IMG/VR virus record: IMGVR_UViG_3300021197_000918
Coordinates: 1 to 22,717 of that record
Length of the DNA: 22,717 nucleotides
DNA from: a virus
Direction: 5' to 3' (one strand)
Shown: positions 7,801 through 13,236 of the stretch, piece by piece
Layout of the letters: every line of letters begins with the position of its first letter
How positions within the stretch are numbered: position 1 is the first letter of the stretch
Program-made: the position numbers and the translations under genes
The notes under the pieces: model-generated
What the model saw: only the letters and a program-made list of their open reading frames with translations
Databases searched by the model: none
What the model was told of the DNA's origin: nothing

Positions 7801-8486
7801 CCACTCACTCGGTTAAGAGCAACACTTGCCTCTTCGTTTTCAGTTCCAAGGTCAAGAATGTTAAGGTTGTCCAATACATCGTCAAATTTAGTATTTAGAA
7901 TACCCGTTAGGGTACCCAAAGTGGGGACATTGCTATTGTCCTCTGATTGGTTCACAAGATCGGGCATTACGCCTCTTGCGCCGCCTCCGCCAGAGGGACC
8001 GGCTGCGACTCCCCCTCTCAAAATAACGTTACGATCAGATTCTGCCAACTGCCAAAAAGCATAGCCCCCCCTACCAAAGTTGTAAAGACCGGTAAGGTTC
8101 CCCCCACTTAGCCCCTCTGGGAATGAGGGGAGCGCCAGCTGAAAAGTCGCCCTAGAGTGCGTAGGCTGCAGATCTCTAGCGGTGGTCTTGTCAAACATCA
8201 CAGGAAACTGTGAATCCCTGGGCGGATACGGGGTGCCCAAGGTGTAATTGATATCAGAGGCTAAAAAGCTAGCACGGTTGGTTTCCACTTCGCTAACATA
8301 GTCATCATATGCGGCTCGGATTCCCGCATCAGTATAGAGAGGACCATATGTATCACGTATTCGTCGTTCTTGCGTGGCTTCTAGCTCGTCTTGCCGTTCG
8401 CCGGCTTCGCTCGCGGCGGTCTCAGCCTCCCGCTCAGCGACACGTTCATTCCACGAATTGGCAGATCCATTAAGAAAACCACTCAT
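4857..8486 (-). CDS. 1209-aa probable baseplate protein, candidate central hub
   Basis: The largest gene in the window. The N-terminal 70 residues are highly charged and helical (Glu/Arg/Ala-rich, probable coiled coil). A Gly-rich stretch near residues 160-175 (GPSGGGGARG) follows, and long mixed regions come after it. The last 120 residues run LGIGGYHTIYRVQSFIEAG then FETTINAIFEG. That wording is common at the C-terminus of phage baseplate-hub proteins, where a GxGGYY-type strand precedes a FETT strand. Its place, after tape measure, a 309-aa tail protein and a LysM protein, is also the usual place for the hub in contractile tails. It is far longer than T4 gp27 (about 391 residues), so it may combine several baseplate parts. 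No peptidase or lysozyme motif was seen. Hub identity is inference; a structural role is likely. It ends in a TAATG overlap with the next gene. Confidence 0.85.
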   Translation of the reverse strand: MSGFLNGSANSWNERVAEREAETAASEAGERQDELEATQERRIRDTYGPLYTDAGIRAAYDDYVSEVETNRASFLASDINYTLGTPYPPRDSQFPVMFDKTTARDLQPTHSRATFQLALPSFPEGLSGGNLTGLYNFGRGGYAFWQLAESDRNVILRGGVAAGPSGGGGARGVMPDLVNQSEDNSNVPTLGTLTGILNTKFDDVLDNLNILDLGTENEEASVALNRVSGDLKNLTRSFFRRYSDVANEIDQREILSLLTRNFVYGYYLMFIQPSAGSPVGAQTLQTTRLNTLYDQVALQRAVALLARIRIRQYIIEADEEIIRAQAFDPSADGIDVQTGLYTEEGRIIAERLVLQDACQTGEEPSDPAKIAQIKRLAEQAFLADYLPQLAKLNQTDRNPLYTNQSGTPYFTMVQGHTDTIVNKLLFSEQVRHMEKLLPAEVSALVPQIRLYKVFYDIDANGDQGEPYEQEVPFEAYTNAASIQAMTSPGIERGRGVGIRSFDWKLEGQNPFTARRDIYAELKLFFQSMDDFLRVMTVPVTGRPGESKDFRYVDLVNIGLRERTSNAVWNPDYYKLRVEVGWMPPGNDVFLGSATEKEVKRKAVENARMVMFLTAYEHEIGINEFGNIELKVDYIAWQEGSYFDADSDVLADENAILARLERRQKLVEAGEGCNEDYIANLTRDYEQQIKTEKYNSWQRIIKELYQNDKVYYLSVPTLELESYINYGALNQGCTGFRNIFRNPVDASRDIEVDFSNAAPRNSEGALEDRVGGIQPLTASNGQEETLLSRLSDLTYNDAQPNVNVQFFYFGDLLEVALRNISENHENAGAVVPNYTIGKMHKKLKFILGPISYRKLIRTGGEESQTSRNIEALERGENLEPNDRPPQVESQVTYNINLADIPISLNYFIEWFMDQSISRERHIYPFLNFVRDLANKLLTSVFSDQAQSFTNITRQNLQLRTNFFSAKAARDENGQSVDTLQSKRNILPNQEQFTRINLDQAFDEQLARGLSLLQRPEEGDDAYHYMLLYAVNAERTQELVGNPAADARKGIYHLSIGKDRGIFKKVNFTKTDIPGLRESRFETDVVSNATGLSILANVYDIEVNMFGTTQFVPGMKMYLDPGGLGGSLGQPNQPSSAAYKLGIGGYHTIYRVQSFIEAGKFETTINAIFEGTGQRSALGFNTPNETDTPAEGCSAAERAVDMLFGVSERTE

Positions 8487-8492
8487 AGGGAG

Positions 8493-8831
8493 TTAGTCTC
8501 TCTGCAAGAGAGCCAGAACTTCGTTCAATGGCAATGGGATGCGAATGACATCACCTTGCTTGAAGTGGGCTTCGGTCGGGCGCGTATTATACCAGGCGAT
8601 GATCCACCATAGTGCAGGATCTCCGTAATACTGGTGTGCAAGCTTATATAGACGATCGCCGAGCCCCCATACGTGGCGAATCATCTGAAGAGATGCTCTT
8701 TGCGCAATTGTAGGCTGACGTAGTCTACCGGTACGAAACTGACGAATGTAATTTACGTTTCTCTCTTGAAAGGCTCCCTCGTACAGCTCATCACGGTTTA
8801 CAAAAGGAGACGAATTATTGTATCTAGACAT
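8493..8831 (-). CDS. 53: LysM-domain baseplate protein, gp53-like
   Basis: A 112-residue protein. The central and C-terminal part, HVWGLGDRLYKLAHQYYGDP followed by LWWIIAWYN and then GDVIRIPLP, is a LysM-type fold: 'D-L-klA-yYGdp-WwiI-N-G-IriP'. Small LysM proteins of this sort in contractile-tail phages sit at the tube-baseplate junction, and T4 gp53 is a baseplate wedge protein with a LysM-like domain. I choose the ATG at 8831. A TTG at 8843 is also in frame, but it would leave only 3 bases after the GGAGG site, which lies inside the end of the upstream gene, whereas the ATG leaves 15 bases, somewhat long. The gene follows a 309-aa tail protein and precedes the probable hub with a 6-base gap. 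Confidence 0.83.
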   Translation of the reverse strand: MSRYNNSSPFVNRDELYEGAFQERNVNYIRQFRTGRLRQPTIAQRASLQMIRHVWGLGDRLYKLAHQYYGDPALWWIIAWYNTRPTEAHFKQGDVIRIPLPLNEVLALLQRD

Positions 8832-8836
8832 AATGG

Positions 8837-9766
8837 TTACCAACTTCCTCCATAATCTTCAGTGTCATCGGGCACAAAAAGATAGCCCACGGCACTACCT
8901 TCGCCTGGCTCTGGAGTGTAAAGGACTTCTTGCCCCCTTTCGTCAAAGCTTAGATCACCTACTTGAATTGTCTCGGCTGCGATATTCTCCTCATCGCCGG
9001 CTGTCGTTTCAGTGACAGGCGATTCAGTGATAGTTGGCTGAGTCTGCTCAGAAGTTACCTGCTGTGTTACTCCGTTACCTGGATTGCGGGCAGAGGGTGG
9101 CTCAAAGACTCCACCTGTTTCCCCAAAGGGATACTGTGTATAGGCATCGTCGTTAAAGCCGATTTCAGCGCCCCAACCAATCTGATGTTCGTGAAGAACG
9201 GTAAGGCTCATAAAATTAACGGAAATAGATTTAGGGTAGAGGGTTTCTGAGCCGGGGTCAAAGAAGCCTGCACCGTCAGCTCCGAAGTCTGGTGTGATGG
9301 TCAAGCCGCCTGCAGCGACCAACAAGCCCCCGTTGTTAGCGGCATTGCGAATAAGGTTGGCGAACTTAATCCTCATAAGAGGGGGCTTTGAGATTGTGTT
9401 AGCTTGGTTCTGACGATCGTAGGCAGGGTACATAAACTGAGCTAACCTATTGCACCTCGCTAAATTGATTTTTGCTTCTTCCAGGCTATACGCTGGAATG
9501 TCCCAATTCACGCTGAAAGACCTCTTTGTACGCTGAAATGTCATGATAGGGTCAAACCGACCAAAAACATCTTCAGGCGCATAACTGGATTCAAAGTTTT
9601 CGTTATATGACGTGATAAACGCTTTAAAAGATACCGACAATCCGCTCGCGATGTGCTCAATCTTTAAGAATAGCCCCTTTTGGTTAGCATAGGTGTCCGA
9701 ACCATCAAAGCCCATGCCTGCGCCAGGGTTCTTGTTTTTCTTATTTGCGTTGAAAAAATCTGCCAT
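8837..9766 (-). CDS. Tail or baseplate structural protein, tube-initiator type
   Basis: A 309-residue protein. Residues about 35-120 (ITSYNENFESSYAPEDVFGR, then DPIMTFQRTKRSFSVNWDIP, then a helix ending QFMYPAYDR) have the pattern of tail proteins that dock the tube to the baseplate: a beta strand, the phrase 'GR-DPI-tfq-T-R-fsv-W', and a helix before 'YP-Y'. The C-terminal 90 residues are low-complexity, acidic and rich in Thr, Glu, Gln and Pro, and look disordered. A VLHEHQIGW strand pair sits near residues 195-205. It lies between tape measure and LysM protein, fitting a tube-initiator or hub-adapter role such as T4 gp54 or gp48. No clear Shine-Dalgarno precedes the ATG at 9766. The specific family is uncertain. 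Confidence 0.8.
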   Translation of the reverse strand: MADFFNANKKNKNPGAGMGFDGSDTYANQKGLFLKIEHIASGLSVSFKAFITSYNENFESSYAPEDVFGRFDPIMTFQRTKRSFSVNWDIPAYSLEEAKINLARCNRLAQFMYPAYDRQNQANTISKPPLMRIKFANLIRNAANNGGLLVAAGGLTITPDFGADGAGFFDPGSETLYPKSISVNFMSLTVLHEHQIGWGAEIGFNDDAYTQYPFGETGGVFEPPSARNPGNGVTQQVTSEQTQPTITESPVTETTAGDEENIAAETIQVGDLSFDERGQEVLYTPEPGEGSAVGYLFVPDDTEDYGGSW

Positions 9767-9790
9767 ACTATAAATATGCCCGTTCTATCT

Positions 9791-11455
9791 TTATGACGTT
9801 CCCAGAACGCGCTTATCAATATGGGGCACAATAGCTTCCCCAAGCTGTCTGTTGTCCAGCATCACCTTGACCACTAGATTGGTGGAGTTACCACGAGAAC
9901 CGCCGGCTCCTCCCATTGCCTGATCAATAGGTCCACCGGGCTTGGCAGCAATAACTTGGTCGGCACTATCAATCGGCGTAACCCTTCCGTTAGAGATTAC
10001 ACCATCGCCGATAGCCTGGGTAGCTCCAGCCAATGCGCCGGTGGTGGCGAGCGCTCCCGCAGCTCCGAGAGACAGTCCCCCCGTAGGGATTGCGGCGAGG
10101 ACGGCCCCTACTGTCATTAGGGTGCCCAGTCCGCCTGGTACCATATTAATTAATGCGACAAGCATGTCAACCATGCCGCCAAATAAATCCGCTAATGGTT
10201 TGACTATAACCGCCAACTGCATAAATACAAATTTCAATTGTGTGAAGGAGTCTGTTGCCTTCATAGCCATCTCTTCCATCTCTGCGGTGCTAATGCCGGT
10301 GTCTCCAATCATCTCAGCGACCTGACCTTGTTCGTTGCCGAACAACTTGGCTGCTGTTGCAACGTCCCGAATACCAGCCGCGTTGGCGACTGCCATCTTC
10401 TGGAATCTGCTCATATTCTCAAAGTCTTGTCCAGATAATGCGAGGCGTTCCCGAAGAATTTCAACGCGCTCAGCTTCAGTTGCCATCAATAGCTCAGTGC
10501 CGCTTACGAGATCTGTGCCCATGACAGCGTTCAGTCTACCCGCGACCTTCGCAGAGCCCTCAAAAGTATCCATCTGGTCCCCTACAATGGCTGTAAGGTC
10601 ACTAATGGAGGTTCCTGTTTCTCGGGCTGTGATCTGGAGATCTCGGAAAACTTCTACCGCACGGTCCCCAAACTTAGCAAGGTCTGGAAGTGCCTTGTTG
10701 AATTCCTGCACCATCTCTTGGGGTGGACGACCAAGAGCCACTGCAAGACCCACCATCTCCCTTTGGGTGTCCATAGCCTCGGTGGTCGTCATCCCAAACG
10801 CCATTGTAAGCGTGTTAAGAGATTCGGCAGTGGTGCCGGCGCCTACACCCACCTTTTCCATAGTGGCAGCCTGTAGTGTTAGCGTATCGCGGACGTCCTG
10901 TGACACAAAGGCGAACTGTGAGAAGCCCTTGCGCAACTCAGTTGTAGCCTTCATCACATCTTTCATCTCAAGCGCCAGGTGGGTGTTGGTGATAGCAAGA
11001 TTTGTGAAGGCTTTGCCAGCGTCGGAGACATCGCCCGTAAGCTTCACGTATTCGGCACGAAGTTTATCTGTCTCCACTACAGCAGCGAGCGTGATGTCCC
11101 TAACGGCTTTAAGAGCTGAGGCTACATTAAGTCCGTTCTTCGCAACATCGGCTAAGGATTTACCAATCTGCCCCGTCGCGGTGTTGCCTTCCGATAGGGC
11201 GCTGAAAGCCTCCCGCATGCTTTGTCCGAGACTTGTCGCGCTTTTCACTTGCTGCTGGGAGATGGCGTTGAGCTGCTCTTGAAGAGCCGTTTGTTTTTCA
11301 CCGGCTTCCAGCCCATCAAGCTGGATTTGAAGCTTTGTCTTCTGCAGCTCTAATAAAATTTCCTGGAGTTCTTTCTCGTCCCCCAGAGCCTTTGCGGTTT
11401 CTTTTCGTATCTCAAGAATTTCTTGGGATCTCTGTAACTCTTCCAAGGTCGCCAT
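9791..11455 (-). CDS. Tail tape measure protein
   Basis: Sets tail length and occupies the tail tube lumen before DNA ejection. The 554-residue protein starts with about 90 residues of charged coiled coil (Glu/Gln/Lys/Leu repeats). It continues with long Ala/Thr/Met-rich helices of tape-measure type (LNTLTMAFGMTTTEAMDTQR, FEGSAKVAGRLNAVMG), then a hydrophobic Gly/Ala-rich segment from about residue 408 to 485 that could insert in a membrane. It ends with VVKVMLDNRQLGEAIVPHID, a common C-terminal pattern of these proteins. T4 gp29 has 590 residues, so the tail should be about as long as that of T4. The gene follows a terminator and starts with AGGAG 10 bases before ATG. A 13-base leader motif shared with the gp13 gene sits 17 bases upstream of the start. 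Confidence 0.88.
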   Translation of the reverse strand: MATLEELQRSQEILEIRKETAKALGDEKELQEILLELQKTKLQIQLDGLEAGEKQTALQEQLNAISQQQVKSATSLGQSMREAFSALSEGNTATGQIGKSLADVAKNGLNVASALKAVRDITLAAVVETDKLRAEYVKLTGDVSDAGKAFTNLAITNTHLALEMKDVMKATTELRKGFSQFAFVSQDVRDTLTLQAATMEKVGVGAGTTAESLNTLTMAFGMTTTEAMDTQREMVGLAVALGRPPQEMVQEFNKALPDLAKFGDRAVEVFRDLQITARETGTSISDLTAIVGDQMDTFEGSAKVAGRLNAVMGTDLVSGTELLMATEAERVEILRERLALSGQDFENMSRFQKMAVANAAGIRDVATAAKLFGNEQGQVAEMIGDTGISTAEMEEMAMKATDSFTQLKFVFMQLAVIVKPLADLFGGMVDMLVALINMVPGGLGTLMTVGAVLAAIPTGGLSLGAAGALATTGALAGATQAIGDGVISNGRVTPIDSADQVIAAKPGGPIDQAMGGAGGSRGNSTNLVVKVMLDNRQLGEAIVPHIDKRVLGTS

Positions 11456-11472
11456 TTAAAGTAAACTCCTGT

Positions 11473-11485
11473 TAGATAATTAGTT
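11473..11485 (-). promoter_or_regulatory. Leader element upstream of tape measure, copy of the gp13 leader motif
   Basis: The coding strand reads AACTAATTATCTA, 17 bases before the tape measure ATG. Exactly the same 13 bases occur 16 bases before the gp13 start (18945-18933), and a related sequence lies before the histone-like gene and the sheath gene. Because a strong terminator ends just upstream, a promoter is needed here, and this element is the best candidate for a phage-specific (late) promoter. No sigma70 boxes are seen here. Confidence 0.35.
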
Positions 11486-11490
11486 TTAGA

Positions 11491-11520
11491 ATAAAAATAA
11501 GCCGGAATCACTTCCGGCTT
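11491..11520 (-). terminator. Rho-independent terminator after the gp26/gp51-like pair
   Basis: The coding strand has AAGCCGGAA, loop GTGA, TTCCGGCTT: a perfect 9-base stem, followed directly by ATTTTTAT. It lies 4 bases after the stop of the small gp51-like gene and separates it from the tape measure gene. Confidence 0.92.
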
Positions 11521-11524
11521 ATCG

Positions 11525-11716
11525 TTAGGAGAGTCTAGGGGGCATTCCCCCCTTTGGCTTAGAAGCCTTTTCTACAGCTTCGTTTTCTTTTTGCTTCTGC
11601 TTTATCAGCCGTTCAAGGAACCAATTCCTGAGACCAACCGGGAGGTTGTAGGCTTGCTGAAAGTCCCACTTACCGTGATACATGAGCCCGAAGAACTGCT
11701 CATATATCTGCTCCAT
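11525..11716 (-). CDS. gp51-like / tail assembly chaperone partner, possibly made as a frameshift extension
   Basis: From the ATG at 11716 this encodes 63 residues: MEQIYEQFFGLMYHGKWDF, then AYNLPVGLRNWFLERLIKQK and a charged tail. The phrase 'YNLPVgLRnWFleRL' recurs in small proteins that follow the gp26 gene in T4-type phages, where gp51 helps assemble the baseplate hub. The start lies 4 bases after the gp26-like stop. There is no Shine-Dalgarno before it, unlike most genes here. The frame stays open upstream through the end of the gp26-like gene to 11797. At the run of seven T (11741-11735) a +1 or -2 slip would fuse the two proteins into about 348 residues (gp26-like 1-279 plus 69). Either separate initiation by coupling or frameshifting is possible. 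Confidence 0.75.
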   Translation of the reverse strand: MEQIYEQFFGLMYHGKWDFQQAYNLPVGLRNWFLERLIKQKQKENEAVEKASKPKGGMPPRLS

Positions 11717-11720
11717 ATAA

Positions 11721-12572
11721 TCATCGGTTAGGCCAAAAAAAGTTTGCCGTAATCGGCACCTCCATATCCTGCGTATGACCGCATGCAGAACACTCATAGT
11801 TCTGGGAAAGATCCAAAGATGGATTAAGGGAGCGGTAAGCCTTACGCAGGTAGTATGAATCAGCGGCAGGCATCATATCCACAAACTTATAAATGGTGTC
11901 TCTGTTTTCGTCATCATTCAGGGACACAATGAACTTCGTGATCTGTGATGTTAGTGTCTTCTCTAGAAGAGAGTTCTTTTTGTTCTTTCGGACAGCCGAT
12001 GTAATTGTGTTCTCGTCTGCTCCAGTAAGAAGGCGAATTTCTGCCGTTACCTTAGTGACGGGCAACGTAACGAGAAACGTGGTATCATTTGTCTCAGTGA
12101 TATCCAAGTCGCCCCAGTCATCACCGTGGTTCATCGTCCCCTCCCGAAGATTAAACCCATAGTCAGCCTTGGCAGAGCACGCAGGGCACGCGACCTCGGT
12201 CTCATAGATCTCACCATAGGCGGTTGCTCGCGCAGCCACCAGAATGGCGCTACGGTCGCCTGAAAGCAACTGGCTGGGCTTGATCCTCTTATCGGTCACA
12301 AGGTTCTGGAGAAGCTTCTCCAAGGCGATGCCCTTACGCAAGAGCGTCTGGCTCGTGAGGATGTCTTCATCCTTCGCGGTCATAAACCGAATCTCAACTG
12401 TGTCTTGTCCATGCAACGGATGATCCGCTGCATAGAAGCGACCCTGACTGGGAAGATCAACAAATTCTGTTGGGGACACAAAGTCCAATACGGACTTAAT
12501 GGGAGCAGGTGTTGTTTCCACCTTAGCTTTTTTAGGCGCGCTCCCGGTACGCTTCTGATTATTCCTTGGCAA
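11721..12572 (-). CDS. 26: gp26-like baseplate hub / tail assembly protein with zinc motifs
   Basis: The 283-residue protein carries the signature of the T4 gp26 baseplate family: VDLPSQGRFYAADHPL (about 38-53), VEIRFMTAKDEDILTSQTLL (59-78), a GI-LEKLLQNLV helix, and LLSGDRSAILVAARATAYG (102-120). Two CxxC pairs, CPAC (129-132) and CSACGH (261-266), probably bind one zinc ion. The first 25 residues are basic and Pro-rich. The start is TTG at 12572, supported by GAGG 6 bases before it; no ATG fits. The gene has its own sigma70-like promoter and follows the tail tube gene. Its last codons contain the candidate frameshift site. In T4, gp26 takes part in hub assembly rather than forming a large part of the virion. 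Confidence 0.85.
   Translation of the reverse strand: MPRNNQKRTGSAPKKAKVETTPAPIKSVLDFVSPTEFVDLPSQGRFYAADHPLHGQDTVEIRFMTAKDEDILTSQTLLRKGIALEKLLQNLVTDKRIKPSQLLSGDRSAILVAARATAYGEIYETEVACPACSAKADYGFNLREGTMNHGDDWGDLDITETNDTTFLVTLPVTKVTAEIRLLTGADENTITSAVRKNKKNSLLEKTLTSQITKFIVSLNDDENRDTIYKFVDMMPAADSYYLRKAYRSLNPSLDLSQNYECSACGHTQDMEVPITANFFWPNR
11733..11746 (-). other. Candidate ribosomal frameshift site
   Basis: The coding strand reads GCA AAC TTT TTT TGG in the gp26-like frame. Moving one base forward (or two back) on the seven T gives TTT GGC CTA ACC, which enters the open frame of the gp51-like gene. A -1 slip would instead meet TAA within a few codons. Tail assembly chaperone genes of many tailed phages are joined in this way. 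There is no proof here beyond sequence layout and the missing ribosome site. Confidence 0.4.
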
Positions 12573-12594
12573 TTACCACCTCTTGTATGCGATT

Positions 12595-12623
12595 ATTATA
12601 CCCTACTGAAGTCTATTTGTTAA
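12595..12623 (-). promoter_or_regulatory. Sigma70-type promoter for the gp26-like gene
   Basis: The coding strand has TTAACA (12623-12618; five of six bases of the consensus), a 17-base spacer, and TATAAT (12600-12595; perfect). The -35 box overlaps the stop codon of the tail tube gene. The predicted start of transcription lies about 15 bases before the TTG start codon, leaving a short leader with the ribosome site. Confidence 0.75.
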
Positions 12624-13189
12624 GGCTGAAATAGGCGCCTGTCCACTAATTCGCCGGGATCTCTTCCGGGGATCTCGGGGATGGTGAAGGAAGCCCAGTC
12701 ATATCGGAAGGAGATAGTGATGTCAGAAAGGTCTTCTGAGTCATAGCTATAGTCGCTGAAAGCGATAGTCTTAATCCAAGGGTTGTTAAGGACCCACTCC
12801 TCAAGGAAGTTACCGTCTTCGTCAATAGCCCTGATGATGACACTGCCCAACTGTGCGGCAGAGTTTCCCTTACCGAGGGTGGTTGTGGCATCCGGCTCGT
12901 TCAAGTTACCGGGGACGTCATATCCACTTCTGCGAAGGATGGATAAAAGATTTCCAGTAGCGTCTGGATTGACCGGATCCACGAGGACGACTTGGACCTC
13001 ATTCCAGGTCACCTTCCCAGGATAATAAAAGGTGTGGTTAAGAAAAGCATGTGATGCTTCGCCTATTGATGGTGCGGGCTTCTGGGCACTCTTAGCGTAC
13101 CACGTCGCACCCTGCTCCATTCCGGCTATTGTAACCAAAAATCTATATCCCCGCTTAGGCTCAACTTTCCCAGAACTCCAGAATGGCAT
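12620..13189 (-). CDS. 19: Tail tube protein, gp19-like
   Basis: Builds the inner tube of the contractile tail. The 189 residues (T4 gp19: 163) show the family pattern: KRGYRFLVTIAGMEQGATWY, then KPAPSIGEASHAFLNHTFYY, PGKVTWNEVQVVLVDPVNPD, a helix around NLLSILRRSGY, GSVIIRAIDEDGN, and the closing strands IKTIAFSDYSYDSEDL and ITISFRYDWASF. It directly follows the sheath gene, the standard T4 order 18-19. AAGGAG lies 11 bases before the ATG at 13189. The assignment is firm. Confidence 0.92.
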   Translation of the reverse strand: MPFWSSGKVEPKRGYRFLVTIAGMEQGATWYAKSAQKPAPSIGEASHAFLNHTFYYPGKVTWNEVQVVLVDPVNPDATGNLLSILRRSGYDVPGNLNEPDATTTLGKGNSAAQLGSVIIRAIDEDGNFLEEWVLNNPWIKTIAFSDYSYDSEDLSDITISFRYDWASFTIPEIPGRDPGELVDRRLFQP

Positions 13190-13236
13190 CTTTTATTTTC
13201 TCCTTACAATTTAAATAGTATTAACTATTTTTTTTC

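Noticed and set aside
9767-9790. TATAAATA-like sequence between the 309-aa gene and the tape measure, considered as a T4 late promoter
   Set aside because: The motif reads on the plus strand, opposite to all genes here, so it would drive transcription the wrong way.
10335-11282. A 315-codon open frame on the plus strand
   Set aside because: It lies wholly antisense to the tape measure gene; the Ser/Ala/Val/Arg-rich translation is what its Ala/Thr/Glu-rich codons give in reverse. No ribosome site or promoter is seen.
11525-11797. The full 90-codon frame of the gp51-like gene starting at 11797
   Set aside because: The start would lie 77 bases inside the gp26-like gene with no ribosome site, and the first 20 residues are Arg/Cys-rich shadow sequence; an ATG at 11716 or frameshift entry is more likely.
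13212-13229. Inverted repeat AATAGT...ACTATT in the sheath-tube gap, considered as a terminator
   Set aside because: The stem is only A/T-rich with 6 pairs and is not followed by a T run on the coding strand; the tube gene needs readthrough from sheath.
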